NCBI RefSeq assembly: GCF_963259705.1
Contig: NC_081849.1
Coordinates: forward strand, 60,112,093-60,176,092
Direction of reading: 5' to 3'
Origin: Myotis daubentonii
Taxonomy: Eukaryota > Chordata > Mammalia > Chiroptera > Vespertilionidae
DNA: 64,000 bases
Under the pieces are notes generated by a model. It saw only the letters and a program-made list of their open reading frames with translations. It was not told where the DNA came from and ran no database searches. Position 1 is the first letter of the stretch; every line of letters begins with the position of its first letter. Position numbers and translations under genes: made by a program. Below are positions 34,516 through 47,302 of the stretch, piece after piece.

Positions 34516-35699
34516 TACAAACTATCTTTCAGGGGTAAAGGGATCCCTATCCTTTTCTGCCTCTCCCCACAGGCAAGGAATCCATGAGGCATACCTCTCC
34601 AGAGACTTCAAACCTCTTCTAGATCATTTCCAGAATTCTCTGCCCAAACAGTCCAAGACAACTTTCAGGGCCATACTGTGGTATCACTCTGCCACCCATA
34701 GGCCAAAACCCTAGGAAAGGGGAAGTATACAGAACTTGGCCATGCTGGCAGGAATGTCCATGCAGGTAAGTGATAGGCAACTTTTAATATAGGATAAAGC
34801 TAGAAGTGAGAAGAAGAGGGGCAGATCAAGGAATAGAGAGTAATCCTTTACACACTGCCCAGTTCTCAACCAGAAATCTGGAGTGTGAAATTCTAAATTC
34901 AGACCTAGCCTTCTAGGGCTTTATAAATGTATATTAGGAAAACAGAACTTATTTTACTTACTGGTTTCTTAGCCTGGATTGTAAATATTTAGTCTTGTTA
35001 TGCCCACAACAATATGCATTCTTGTTTTGGCCTTAAAAAAGTTAGGCGCAGACTTCCTATTAATTTAAATATTATTGGGAGGTTGACAAGCAATGAAAGC
35101 ACCAGAGATCATTGCATAAGGAGAACTACCTCATGTCAAGATAGTTCTAACTAAATGCCTTTTATTAAGCTCTAAGATGTATACTGATTACACTGAATTA
35201 CAGTTTCTTGTAAATGGTGTTATAGTGAGTCTAGTATATGCATATTTTAGATTTAGTTTTATTTTTATAAACTCTTATTAACTTAAAACATGACACAGAA
35301 AAGAACATTTTATGGACACAAAGTAGCCAAATTTGGCTGAATCATTCAGCTGTCATATATTGACTATCTATAAGTACATGAATATGTAGGGGGGGAAAAA
35401 CTACCATACTGCCTTCAGGGACTAAAAGAACTATTTTTCAATTTAAAAAAACCAATGTTAATGTGACCTCCTTTCTGTTTTCACAGTAAATTGCTGTGTG
35501 TAAAGGCAGCAATTTGTAAAGGCAGCAGTGTGTAAAGGATTTCTTTAATTTGCATACCAAAGAAAAATGTAATTAAAGTCAAAGTGGATTCTATTGGCAT
35601 TTTATAATTTAATTAAAATAGTCTTATCTATCAACAAAACTAATAGGGTCAATTTTTGCTCAGAAACTACTAATATTAAACATAAGTTAAAATTATCTT
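34516..35699. other. Intronic DNA, nothing recognised
   Basis: No repeat family or gene identified. A short local duplication of GTGTAAAGGCAGCA is at 35497-35535. Confidence 0.4.
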
Positions 35700-35990
35700 T
35701 CCTGAAGTGAGCGAGCCATATAGATATTAGCAAGAAGAGTCCAGATAGAGGAAACAGCAGGCTCAAAGGTCCTGGGGCAGAAATGTGCCTAGAGTATTGG
35801 AAAAAGAGCAACAGGGCCAGTGTGACTAGAGCGGAGCAAGAGGGGTGAGTAGGTGAGGGAGGAGATCTGAGGGATTAAGAGCAGAGGGTTAGATCATATT
35901 GTGCTGGGTCCACGGAGAGTTCAGTGTGTCCATGAACTAGTTTTGGAAAGGGATTACAGTTGTATTTTCATATCTAACAAAAGATGCATT
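35700..35990 (-). repeat. L2 (LINE2) fragment
   Basis: GAGCGAGCCATATAGATATT, GAGGAAACAGCAGGCTCAAA, GGCCAGTGTGACTAGAGCGG and GGTTAGATCATATTGTGCTG match the reversed L2 coding region. Diverged. Confidence 0.82.
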
Positions 35991-37325
35991 TGTCTTGCCA
36001 AAGACCACCCGATAGTTGAATGCAATTATTCAAGCTAAGCCACCCTAATGTTTTCCAAAAATAAACTTAAATGTGTTGCTTTTTAAAAGGTATTTTTATT
36101 ATATACTGCATTAGTAAAGAAGTGCATATATTACTTTAAAAAATTATCTTTACTGAGTTACTTTAAAAGTTTCCCAACTAAAATTAATTTAAGAAGTCAG
36201 AGTAAGATAATTGAATTAAAATTGAAATGTTAAATTATGGTGGTCTTAATGGATATATACTCTTAAGATGCTTTTAAAAGATGCTTTTCTTTTGAGCGCT
36301 ATTAGTCAAAGTACTAAAAGTTCACGTGTAAGATAGCATATAAGGTCTCAAAGACTGGCCTTTCATGCTGGCCTTTCTTTCCCAGGTATTTTTGTTGTTT
36401 TGTTTTCTTCAACAAATACTGTTATATTTGTCAAAGACAGTCTGTTGCCACTCCAGATCAGTATTGATGCAGTTTGATTAGTCTAGAGAATAGTCTCCAA
36501 AATTCACAGTCCCCAGGTAGTTCAGTGGCTGCCAAAGGCTAGTTCAAGCCAAGGTCCAAGGAAGAGACCTAATTTGCAAGTAGTGGAGGAAAAGACTAGT
36601 AATGAAAACAGGAGGATGAAGACTAGAAATATGTCTTATTAAGTATGTGAGGTGTGCAGTGGCTTTTTGCCAGGAATGTTTTAGTCTTTTGCATGGTTTT
36701 TGGATCCAAGTTCTTTTTACAACAAAAATACTTGAGATTTCAAGATATGCTGAAGGAAAAATGCAGCCAGAGTTGAGACATGCATACATATCAGGGTCCT
36801 TTCCTTGAAATTGAACCACATTTTCCCAGGTACAGAATTTTTTCTGATTTCAGTGAGGGCCAGATATTTAGTATAATTCCCTGGAAACTGTTACCAATAC
36901 TGGGTAGGGAAAGGAGCCTAAGGGAAAGCTTCATCCTTAGGGAGTGAGGTATTACTACTATGCTTCAAAGGGACTTCAGAATATTATGAGGTCAAAACGG
37001 AGAAAATAATTACAAGTTCAAAATTCTACAAAATTAGGTTGTCAGGAAGTACCTTAAGGGGTGCCAAACTAGGGAATGTCGTTCCTAATTGGCTGCTTGA
37101 GTGGAGCTAGGAGGCCAGGCTGGCTACAACTAGTGTTGTAAAGGTATTCATTAACTGCAGGAGAACAAAGAATGCAGGAAAGTTTCGGGTGTGCTGGAAT
37201 TGCTGTAGGACTGGCTGTTCTAGTTAGAAACAAAGAACTCATTGTGCAGAACTGTATTATTAGCAGAAAAATGATCTAGCCAGTTTCTTAGTAAAAGGAA
37301 TACCTCCCAAGGTATTGCTCTATTG
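35991..37325. other. Intronic DNA, nothing recognised
   Basis: No gene recognised. The base composition around 36500-37300 could suit an old retroelement interior, but no family could be assigned. Confidence 0.3.
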
Positions 37326-37636
37326 CAATGGTTCTCAACCTTCCTAATGCCTCGACTCTTTAATACAGTTCCTCATGTTGTGGTGACCCCCAACCATAAA
37401 ATTATTTTCGTTGCTACTTCATAACTGCAATTTTGCTACTGTTTTGAATCGTCATGTAAATATCTGATATGCAGGATGTATTTTCATTGTTACAAATTGA
37501 ACATAATTAAAGCATAGTGATTAATCACAAAAACAATATGTAATTATATATATGTTTTCCGATGGTCTTAGGCGACTCCTGTGAAAGGGTTGTTTGACCC
37601 CCAAAGGGGTCACAACTCACAGGTTGAGAACAGCTG
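37326..37636 (-). mobile_element. SPIN-like non-autonomous hAT with intact target duplication
   Basis: Ends CAATGGTTCTCAACCTTCCT and the inverted GTTGAGAACAGCTG. The interior is SPIN-like on the minus strand (GGGGTCAAACAACCCTTTCA, GTCGCCTAAGACCATCGGAA, AACATATATATAATTAC). A perfect 8-bp duplication CTCTATTG flanks it (37318-37325 and 37637-37644). More complete than the copy at 15338. Confidence 0.93.
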
Positions 37637-37644
37637 CTCTATTG

Positions 37645-39844
37645 TCTTTTTGTGCATTTAGTTTGGATTTTTATGGAACTGAAGTCAAGTAGACCATAAT
37701 TTGCAAAAGAAAACTTTCTGGAAATGATATCTGGGGCTCAAGTTCCAAGAAAATGTATCTGGAAGACACTAACACTATAAAACACACCCAAGAAGGGAGT
37801 CAGTTTCAGGCATCCTGAATTTTAGTTTAAAAGAAGACACAGAGCATGGAACAGACTGTTGCTCTCAGAGGGAAGGTGATGGGTGAGTGTGTGGGTGGGA
37901 AGAGATTGAAGAACTTCTATGGGTCTATGCATAATAGACAATAGTGTGGTAAGGCCTGGGGCAAGGGGAAGGTTCAGGCTAGAGGGGATCAATGGGGAGG
38001 TGATAAATGTTATACTTTAAACAATGAAGATTTTAAAAAAATAAAAGGTCTCTTTGGATAAATGTTTCAACCACAATCACATAGAACCAGAGCACTTAGG
38101 TGAGAGCCAATGTACAGAATCACAGTGCCTGACCTCTGAGATTGGTAATGGAAATATGAGGACTAAATCTTATTAGCAGGAGTCCTTAATTCAGAGGAGG
38201 TAGAATGCTTGATGCCTCTTAAAGGATCCCAGGCCACAGGATGCTGGTGACATCTGATGGAACTAAGATGAGGTGGGAACAGGGGAGGGAGTTCCTGAGC
38301 ATGTACCTGTGTCCTACTGAGGGCAGCATAGAACAGCTGGAGAATAAAGCCCAGTGCTCCCTGTCAGGGTGCATACAGTGTTGATATACGTATCTAGGGC
38401 TGACCTTCAGCTACTTAGAGATCAGCACTGCTTTGATGCCAGAGGTCACTGCTCTCTGAGAATATGGTTGCAGACTAGATTACCGGGTGATAGACTTGTT
38501 AGAGTAGAAATTGATTTATAGGCATTATGAAAATTCAGATATCGGGGCTTTTTGGACAAATTACTGAATTACTTGGTAGTACAGAAATGTCTAATCAGAA
38601 CTATCACTGGGTGTTATATGCCTCTTCCCTACAGTATCAACTTCTAAAATACTCCCCGATAGTATAGCTTTTTTTTTCCTGCTACACTGGGTACTTAATT
38701 TCTTTGAGCTTATTTTTTAAAACCAGAAACCCCACATATGGAACCAGGGTTGTCTTGACCCTTTGACTAAATTAGATGCTTCTAGCTCTGCGATAAAGAA
38801 TTCGAGCTCCAACCAGAATTGGGCCTTCAAATTCTGTAGAGCTGCCATAGTGGCAATCTGTTAGGGGTCCAGAAAATGCCAAGAAATATGGAATTATACA
38901 TACTTTGGAAGTCTACCTCTCCAGAATAGTGGCACTCCTATTTATATATGAAAGAATTTCGGTTCTCAAGAACTTTACCCATAATAGCACAAACTCACTT
39001 TTCCAGGGCTTTGAGGATGCTGTACAGTAAATGGCCTACAATGGTCCAAATGAGTTGGTTAAACAAGGCAGGCTGCTGGATGTGACCCCCTCCATCCAGA
39101 AGATCATAGGAGATATCCCATGAATACTGGGAGACTGGCAGGAAATTCCAGAATCTGATAGCATATTACCAATAACATATATATATATACACATACACAC
39201 ACATACCCATGGCATATTTGGGAAAAGTTCTTTCATTTATTCCCTTTCTAAACTTTTGGCATGCAAAGGTGAAGCGTGCTGGAAATCTGGGTGTTTTGGG
39301 GGTTGTTCAGGAGGTGAGGCCACAGGTGAGAGCACAGAAGGCTAGGAACAGTTTGGAGTCTGGTTGTCATTTGGGAAGAGAGCAGAGCCTTCCAGGCTAA
39401 AAGAAGTATATAAACTGGCCTATCTCAGCATGCTCAGTGGATCTATAACATAGGTCTGACAAGACAGAGTTTCTTTATAGCCTCAGTCACAGCGAGGGCA
39501 TAGCTCCTTTTAACTCATTCAAATATAATCATACTTGATTGTACATATATATTTAAAGACAGCTTAGGAGTCTGCAGCAGAAGTGAAAAGGGAAGACAAA
39601 AGAGATCTGAGGTACAAAAGAAAGCTAAGTAGAAAACAGGGGTTCAGATAACAAAATTTAGACCTGGGGTACTGGATGCTGGGAGATGACTTCATTTCTC
39701 TGAGTGGATTGCTGATGTTTTGCCAGATTCACTGATCCAGCTAATCGGGCTAACTCTCAATAGCAACCTAACAATACTGCGTGATTTCTAACAGACAGCA
39801 TTTGGGAGCCAGACAGAATAGAGAGGCAATCATGTAATAAAAAG
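37645..39844. other. Intronic DNA, mostly unassigned
   Basis: No gene recognised. A TA/CA microsatellite lies at 39178-39206. The region 38700-39470 has the feel of an old retroelement interior (MaLR-type), but I cannot support a name. Confidence 0.3.
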
Positions 39845-40095
39845 ACCTGGCAAATTCCTCAAGTTTTCACTGCCCCTCCCTGTCTCCCTTTGAGGTGACA
39901 TCCTCTGTCATCTGTTGTCACGGCACCCTGCCTGGTCCTTTCTGTAGCATATTTGTTAAGGTTCTGTCATATGTCAATTATGCTGTTATTCCATAAGCTT
40001 CACAAGATAAGTACCCTATTTTTAATATACTGCATAATGGCCTGGTTATAGCAGGTATTAAATAACTACCAGATAATTCATGGATGGATGAATGC
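39845..40095 (+). repeat. L2 3' end
   Basis: TTTCACTGCCCCTCCCTGTC, TGTTGTCACGGCACCCTGCC, CATAAGCTTCACAAGATAAG and a tail with TATTAAATAACTACC and GGATGGATGAATG follow the L2 3' end order. Confidence 0.75.
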
Positions 40096-40439
40096 TATCC
40101 AAATCAATACAACTTCCAAATTCCTTAAGACATGGAATTTTCTGCTTTCTATTCCTAGATGATAATGTCTTTTCCTCTTTTGGCCAAATATTTGCCTATT
40201 CTCTTCATTGTAATCAAGAAATCTTGTAATAATACTAACAGAGCTGCCCATGAGAATGTGAAAAAGAGTTAAAGTAAAACCCTGGTTATTTAGAGTGCAT
40301 GTAAAACGTAATATTTTAGTTAACTATATCCATGATCATTCATATTTTGACTCTTTTGAAAATCTCTTAAAGATGTATTTGTAAAATTTCCTGTCATGGT
40401 AAGAATTCAGCCTTTGAGATTTGAAGAAAGTCCACAGTT

Positions 40440-40620
40440 ATCATTCAATCAATAACTCAAAAGGTATTTCTTAAGCACCTACTCAGTACATTTGGCTTGA
40501 ACTAGAGGCAGTGGGAACAGAGGGGAAGTAAGATTTCACAGACTGGAAAGTTGAGCTTGGGGAACTGTGTGAATAAACAACACAAGAGAGTGATGTGAGG
40601 CTGATGTGGGTGGTCTGGAC
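40440..40620 (-). repeat. L2 3' end fragment
   Basis: Reversed L2 3' end: CATTCAATCAATAACTC, then TCTTAAGCACCTACTCAGTA and GTGGGAACAGAGGGG. Confidence 0.65.
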
Positions 40621-41049
40621 CATTAATGCCGCAGGGCTTTAGACTTCTTCTAATTCAGACAGGATATAGGTCAAATGTGTCCTGATGCCAAGAGAGAAAC
40701 TTTAATTCTCTTTTAAATATTAATACTTAGTTATAATATCTCCTATCTTTAGCAGAGAATTATAGTGTAGAGCTTGACTTGCCCACTAGCACTTCTTACT
40801 CCCCATCAGAGTGTGTTTTTCTCTACAGAAGGTGCTAAACATACAGCAACTTCTAGCTTGCTATACATTCTATTTAGTCTATGGTCTGCCTTCTCCCATT
40901 AGAATGTGGTACCTGAGCCCAGTCCCTAAACCTGGAGGGAAATATGAACAGAACATCTACCTCAATGATATACCACTTTAAAGGCAGAGATTGGCACTTA
41001 TATTATAATCTAATAGGTTATATAACATAACTAAAATCCAATAATTGCT

Positions 41050-41400
41050 AGTTATTTAACAAATAATTTTTCACCAATAACTGTGTGGAAAGCTCTGGTC
41101 TTTGTGTAAAAGACCTTAGGAAACAAAGGATAAAGAACCTCATCCTCATAAGTCTTATATCTTGGATGCAGAAGAAATAAAATAAAAAGTAAACATAATT
41201 ACTTATAATTATGTAGTAGGTTAGAAAATGATATGTACTGTGGGAAATAGTAGAGCAGGATTAGGGGGATAGGCAGGAGTTGCCATTTTAAATGGATTAG
41301 ACAGGATTGATCTGATTAAGAAAGGGGATGTTTGTGCAAAGTTTTGAAGGCAGTGACCAAGTTAGCCTTATGGATAACTGGAGAAGGGGTCAAGAAAAGA
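41050..41400 (-). repeat. L2 fragment
   Basis: AAAGTAAACATAATTACTTA, GAAAATGATATGTACTGTGG, GGAGTTGCCATTTTAAATGG and AGTTTTGAAGGCAGTGACCA match the reversed L2 order. Confidence 0.75.
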
Positions 41401-42999
41401 GGATATCACAGGATGTAAGTTGTGAAACAGGTGGGAGGATGGAAGGACTGGAAGTGGCAGATTGTTGGTGTCTAGATCCTAGAAGAAGTGAGTTAGATTA
41501 AAAGACAGGAGGTGATGGTCAGAGAGGGTAATATGGGAAATTGAGACTGTAGAGGGGTTGCAGTTACTGGTAATTACAAGGTCTAAATCTATGATCATGG
41601 AAGCAAGTGGGTAAATCAGAGTAGAAGATAATATAATTGGTGAAGAGAACAAGGAAGTGAGGCATCTAGATATTGCAAAGATGATCTGCATATGTACTTA
41701 AGTTGCCAAGAACTAACTAGGAGTACTGTTGGAGAGTGTGGTAACAGGCAAAGAGTAAAAGTTCTCTAGAAATGAGAAGGCATCATCCGGGGGCAGTAAA
41801 TGCCTGCAATAATTCAGAGTTCTGGGCAATATGACCTGAGTACAAAGTGTGAAAGCTGGGAGGGTTTAGAGATGAGAGAGGCAGAAAACCCTGGAAGTGG
41901 CAGTGAGAGCTAAGGAGGGCAGCTACCTGCCTCCAGGCCCAGTGTCCTGAAGGCTTGGGGAGACACATCAGCCATTATTCATGAAGTCAGCAAGGGAAGC
42001 CCCGACCTCAGGGGAGAGCCAGGGTTCATCAGAGCAAGAAAGAATGGGAAAATTAATAGCAAATTAATACAGGAAATTCTTCTGGAAATGGACTATGAAT
42101 TTTGGAGAGGACAAGGAGGAGATTCTAGGTTGTAAAGGAGTGCAGATGGGGGAAGAAGAGCCATCTAGGGATAGAGTATGTGGGGGAAATTAGGGCATCT
42201 GCAAGTCTCAGACTCCTTGAAGGGACTGGTGTAAACGTGTGGAAGAGAGATTAGTCTTTGTGGACTCACAGTAGACAGTGGTAGTGAGGCTCTGAGTGGT
42301 GAGGGGGAGGGGCAGGTTCTGGGGCTTGATCTGGATTCCTGTGGAAGGTAGGAGGTCTGAGGAAGCCTACTTTAGTTCTGGTTTGACAGGGTTCACTTTA
42401 CCTGATCTGCTGATCTGCTGAGTGGGAGATGGGTTTCTTTGAATGCCTTGGGATCCCCGACTCCAGATGATGAAGCTGACTGCCTGCAGAAGTGCACAAT
42501 GCCTGAGGATTATACCTGAAGGTGGCACAAACCAGCAATATTTTAGAAGTGAAAGGGTTTACCGAAGACTACCTAAAAACTACCTACCTCTTCCTGGGGG
42601 AATTTGCTTCTTGCTAAATATAGTTCCATATGTGTAATATGTAAATTATATACACATGTGCAAACACACAACTAAATAAACAAAACAAAATAATTAAGGA
42701 ACATAATAAAAAATAACTATATTTCAATGTAGAATGTAAAGATCACAACACAAATTTTTAAAAAGTGGAGAGATCACCTACATCTGAAGGGAGCAGAAAG
42801 GAATTCATGGCCAAGATATGGAAGTGAGATAAGTATCTAAATTGCATGCTGGAGAACTGCAAGGACTGTAATACAGGGAAATGCCCCGAAAGCAGAGAGG
42901 AGGCACACATATTGTTCAGGACACAGGGCATCAGGGGAGAAGTGAAAGAGAACACAGAGTTAGATATAGGTAGATTTGTTTGAACTTTACTATTCAGGT
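41401..42999. other. Intronic DNA, purine-rich, unassigned
   Basis: A long purine-rich stretch between two L2 pieces. It may be further L2 or another old element, but I see no clear match. No gene recognised. Confidence 0.35.
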
Positions 43000-43590
43000 G
43001 GCAGGAAATAAATCACCAAAGGCTTTTTATTGTTTAGTAGGGTAGTTATGTGATATATTAAGGACAGTGTATCAGCGAGCAAATCTGGCACTAATGCATA
43101 TATTGAATCTTAGTGGTAGATGACCAAGGTAAAACACTGTGAGAAGTTGTTACAATAAACTAAGGGAGAGATGAATGTAAAGAGATCTAGATAAGAGTAA
43201 AGAAGTCTTGGTGATTCACAGGTTGTTGGGATTATGGTATAGGGAGGAGTCAAGGTTCACCACAAAGATTTAAAGCAGAATAACCAGAAAAATAACATAA
43301 TTAGCAGAAATGTCAGTCAAGTCAGGAAGAGCTACAGATGTATAGGAAGATGGTTTTTACCTGAGACTTACAGATTTGGAAGTTCTAGTGAATCTAAGTG
43401 GAAATTCCAGCAGATTGAGAATTCAAGACAGCAACTTGCATGAGACTTTGGAACTACAGATATTAATTGGTGATCATGTGCAAGAAGGTGAGACATACTA
43501 GTAGTCATGTTAATTCATGAAGCCATCAAGATATAAGAAGATGATTAGTTATGAGGATGGAAGAAGTGATAGAATGTCTACTCACTGTTA
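43000..43590 (-). repeat. L2 (LINE2) fragment
   Basis: TTTAGTAGGGTAGTTATGTG, AAGTTGTTACAATAAACTAA, GAGTCAAGGTTCACCACAAA and CTAAGTGGAAATTCCAGCAG match the reversed L2 reverse-transcriptase region in order. Diverged, with stops. Confidence 0.78.
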
Positions 43591-43784
43591 AAAGATGGAG
43601 AATATTTAAACATTGCTAAATGCTAGCTGCTAAATAAAATTAGGAAATCATTGGTGGCCTTTGAGTGAGTGATTCACTAAACAGATAGAGGGAATGATAT
43701 TGGCAAAAAGGAAAACTCTTTTCCCTCTGAAAAGAGAACAAAGACAATTTTAGTTTGTTGACAATTTTTAAAGTTATTTAGATA

Positions 43785-45023
43785 CTAGAGGCCTGGTGCA
43801 CAAAAATTTGTGCACTGGGGGGGGGGGCGGGGGGGAGGGGGTCCCTCAGCCTGGCCTGTGCCCTCTCGCAGTCTGGGACCCCTCGGGAGATAATGATCTG
43901 CTGGCTTAGGCCTGCTCCCGGGTGGCAGAGGGCAGGCCCAATCCCTAGGTGCAGCCCCTGGTCGGGCTCAGAGCAGGGCCGATTGGGGAGTTGAGGCACC
44001 ACCCCCTGTCATGCACAGAGCAGGGCGGATTGGGACGCTCAGTCACGCTCAGGGTAGGGCCGATTAGGGGGTTGGGGCACCGCCCCCTGTCACACTCAAG
44101 GCAGGGTCGATGGGGAGGTTGCGGTGCCACCCCTGTCATGCACAGAGCAGGGACCATCAGGGGGGTTGGGGCTCCGTACCCTGTCACCCACAGAGCAGGG
44201 CTGATCAGGGGGTTGGGGAACTCCCCCCTGTCACTCACAGAGTAGGGCCGATAGGGGAGTTGGGGCACCACCCCCTGTCACACACAGAGCAGGGCGGATC
44301 AGGGGGTTGGGGCGCCACCCTCTATCACCCACAGAGCAGGGCCGATCAGGGGGTTGGGGCGCCACCACTGTCACACTCAGGGCAGGGCCGATGGGGAGGT
44401 TATGGCTCTACCCCATCACACACAGAGCAGGGCCCGTGGGTGGGGGTTGGGGCACCACACGCTGTCACACACAGAGCCGCAGGGTGATCAGGGGTTTGGG
44501 GAGCTCCACCCTATCAGGCACAGAGCAGGGCTGATCAGGGGGTTGGGGCACCTTCCTCTGTCACGAACAGAGTAGAGCAGATAGGGAGGTTGTGGTCCCG
44601 CCCCCTGTCACACACAGAGCCACAGGGCGATCAGGGGGTTGGGGAGCTCCCCCCTATCAGGCACAGAGCAGGGCCGATCAGGGGGCTGGGGTGCCGCCCC
44701 CTGTCACACACAGAGCAGGGCCGATAAGGGGTTGGGGCACTACACCCTGTCACACACAGAGCCGTAGGGCGATCAGGGGGTTGGGGAGCTCCCCCTTATC
44801 AGCACAGAGCAGGGCTGATCAGGGGGTTGGGGCGCCTTCCCCTGTCATGAACACAGCAGGGCCGATAGGGAGGTTGTGGCCCCGCCCCTTGTCACACACA
44901 GAGCCGCAGGGCGATCAGGGGGTTTGGGCGCTGCCCCCTGTTATGCTGATCCTGGTGCCAGGAGGCCTCGTGGCTCCGCTGATCCCGGTGCTGGGAGGCA
45001 TATTACCCTTTTACTATGTAGGA
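43785..45023 (-). mobile_element. HeliBat-type Helitron expanded by a 47-bp minisatellite
   Basis: Minus strand: it starts TCCTACATAGTAAAAGGG and ends with the hairpin GTGCACAAATTTTTGTGCAC, then CAGGCCTCTAG. A run of G/C beside the hairpin (43819-43842) is typical of the family. Almost 1 kb of the interior is a tandem array (next entry). Open frames of 70-144 codons here are repeat translations with Gly/His/Arg patterns, not genes. Confidence 0.93.
43969..44945 (-). repeat. 47-bp minisatellite, about 21 copies, with higher-order structure
   Basis: On the plus strand the unit is CAGAGCAGGGCCGATCAGGG, then GGTTGGGG, then a CCCCCTGTCACACA tail. Units vary by a few bases. In the right half, successive units carry recognisable variants (GAGCCGCAGGG..., CTGATCAGG...ACCTTCC, GATAGGGAGGTTGTGG) in an order that recurs, which shows multi-unit duplications. 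Confidence 0.93.
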
Positions 45024-45659
45024 TAGAGGCCTGGTGCATTGGTGGGGGCCGGCTGGTTTGCCCTGAAGGGTGTCCTGGATCAGGGTGGGGGTCCCCACTG
45101 GGATGCCTGGCCAGCCTGGATGAGGGGATGATGGCTATTTGCAGCTGGTCACACACCCTTCAGGGTGGGGGTCCCCACTGGGGTGCCTGGCCAGTCTGGG
45201 TGAGGGTTGAGGGCTGTTTTCAGGCTGGCGGGTGACTGAAGCTCCCAACTGCTCCTTTTTTTCTTTTCTTTTTTTATTCTGGGCCAGCTTTAGCTCTGAC
45301 TCCAGCTCTGAGGCTTCTGCTGCTGAAAGTAGGTATCTGGTTTGTTTAGGTTCTATAATCAAAACACTGTATCAACTCCAGCTCTGAGATCCCGGCTTGC
45401 TGAAAGCAGGTTTCTGGGGTTTTGTTTAGCTTCTATATTTTTAACTATGTTTCAAACTGCAAGCTCAGAGGCCGGCAAGGCAGGTGGGGAACGTTGGTTT
45501 CCTCCGTCACTGAAGCAAGCAAGCCTCATGTTAGTTTCAAGCTGCCTGGCTGCCGGCCGCCATCTTGGCTGGCAGTTAATTTGCATATCACCCTGATTAG
45601 CCAATGGGAAGGGTAGCGGTCGTACGCTAATTACCATGTTTCTCTTTTATTAGATAGGA
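45024..45659 (-). mobile_element. Second HeliBat-type Helitron, abutting the first
   Basis: Minus strand: it starts TCCTATCTAATAAAAGAG and ends ...AATGCACCAGGCCTCTAT. Its 5' half (CATGGTAATTAGCGTACG, octamer at 45589-45596, CCAAT) resembles the copies at 60897 and 62542. An internal part has a CCTTCAGGGTGGGGGTCCCC direct repeat (45066 and 45160). No spacer separates it from the Helitron at 43785-45023. Confidence 0.9.
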
Positions 45660-46886
45660 TTCTGGGTAATACAAAGGTATAATTAGGGCCATATCTTAAG
45701 TATTCAGACTTGGTAGAAGTGTTTGGGGATTTGAGGAGAAAGAATTAGAATAACTGAATGTGAGAAATGATGATGGGAAAGTCAATGAGATGAAGAAAAG
45801 GAAGGCCTCGGGTCTAAGTGAGGTAAGAAAGGAATTTGGAAGAGACACAATCCTTAATATGCCCATGACAGTACCCCATAAAGGCAGCTTCAGATGCTAA
45901 GATGTATGCTGTTGCATCACCCCATTTGTGTCTGATCTATTTCTGTTTATTCAACTTCATGTTTAGAATTATTGGGTCAGGAGCCATCCTTCTGTCCCAT
46001 GCTGTGGCTCCTCTTGAATTTGTCGCTCATTCTGCTTTTCTTTGGCCTTTGGACCTAAGAACTCTTTCATGGTTTCATGATCCAGTGGCCCCTTTACCTC
46101 ATGAGAATTCCCCACCACAGTCCTTCACCCCAAGAATTCCTAAGGTGAAGGTAGTATGAAGAGGGCATAATCTGGATGATCACATGGCATCTCGTGAGGC
46201 AGAAAACCCATCAGCAAAGTGATGAATACATTGTAAATTTTAGCAAAGTCTCTGGTGATAACAAAGATGGAAGAGCATGTTAAATATGAGCTTTGAACTT
46301 TAAAGAATAGAGGTTGATACTTTTGGGAGGTAGGGCATGAGGAATAACTCTACAAGCAGCCAGTGAGAACAAGGAGACTAAAGCATTGGTTGAAGATTTA
46401 CCCAAACAATAATGAACTCTGACAAAGCTGAGTTTTGATGAAGGAGAAATAGGAGTTGGACTGTTTTGGGAAATATGAATAATATGGAACAAGAATTCTA
46501 TAGTATAATATGGACTAAAGATTAGTTCATGATATAGTGTCAATAATAAATGTCCTGAATTAACCACTTCTATGGTGGTTTTGTAAGAGAATATCCTTGG
46601 TCTTAAGAAGTATACACTGAGGATGATGAAGTAAAGCATTGGAAATTTATATATTTGTATAAGCAAGTACCTAGTAAAATTCCAGCCAATGAAATTAAAT
46701 GGGGCAATTATTATTAATAATTTAAAGTATTATAGAAGATTAAATTTCTATCTTATAAAATATTTAGGTGATAATCTTTTTATTATAATTCAGAATTTCC
46801 TTTGTCTGAGCACAAAAGTAAAATTTAAAATATTAATTTAAAACAAATTTGATATAATTTAAATCAATAAACTGCATCTACTTAAG
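45660..46886. other. Intronic DNA, nothing recognised
   Basis: No gene or named repeat recognised. The 128-codon minus frame at 46280-46666 is AT-driven and shows no domain. Confidence 0.35.
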
Positions 46887-47010
46887 GTATCAATCAATGA
46901 ATTTTGATAGATGTGTGGATGGACCTAGAAACTACCACCGCAGTAGGCATACAGAACAATTTCATCCCCAAAAAAGTTTGCTTGTGTCTCTTTGCTGACA
47001 GTGTTAAAAC
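46887..47010 (-). repeat. L1 fragment (L1M type)
   Basis: TGAATTTTGATAGATGTGTG, CTAGAAACTACCACCGCAGT and TTTCATCCCCAAAAAAGTTT match a common reversed L1M segment. Confidence 0.6.
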
Positions 47011-47085
47011 ATGAAACAGTAAATGAGTCTGCATTACTGGGCAGCTGTTATACCTAGCAGAGAGGGTTTTGATGGCCTTTTAAAA

Positions 47086-47302
47086 CTATTTTTTAAAAAT
47101 ATGTTTTTATTGATTTCGGAGAGGAAGGGAGAAGGAGAGAAAGAGAGAAACATCAATGATGAAAGAGAATCATTGATTGGCTGTCTCCTGCATGCCCCCT
47201 GGGGATTAAGCCCACAACCTGGCCATGTGCCCTGACCAGGAATTGAACTGTGATCTCCTGGTTCATAGGTCGATGCTCAACCACTGAGCCATGCCGGCGG
47301 GT
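47086..47302 (-). repeat. Ves SINE
   Basis: On the minus strand: CCCGCCGGCATGGCTCAGTG head, CAGTTCAATTCCTGGTCAGG B-box region, CCAATCAATGATTCTCTTTC, and an A-rich tail at 47086. Confidence 0.92.

Noticed and set aside
44000..45000. CRISPR-like array
   Set aside because: The regular 47-bp periodicity has no constant repeat with unique spacers: the whole unit is repeated with drift. The genome is mammalian.
43949..45235. Several 70-144 codon Gly/His/Arg-rich frames
   Set aside because: They are translations of the 47-bp Helitron minisatellite. The unit is not a multiple of three, so frames change with each copy.
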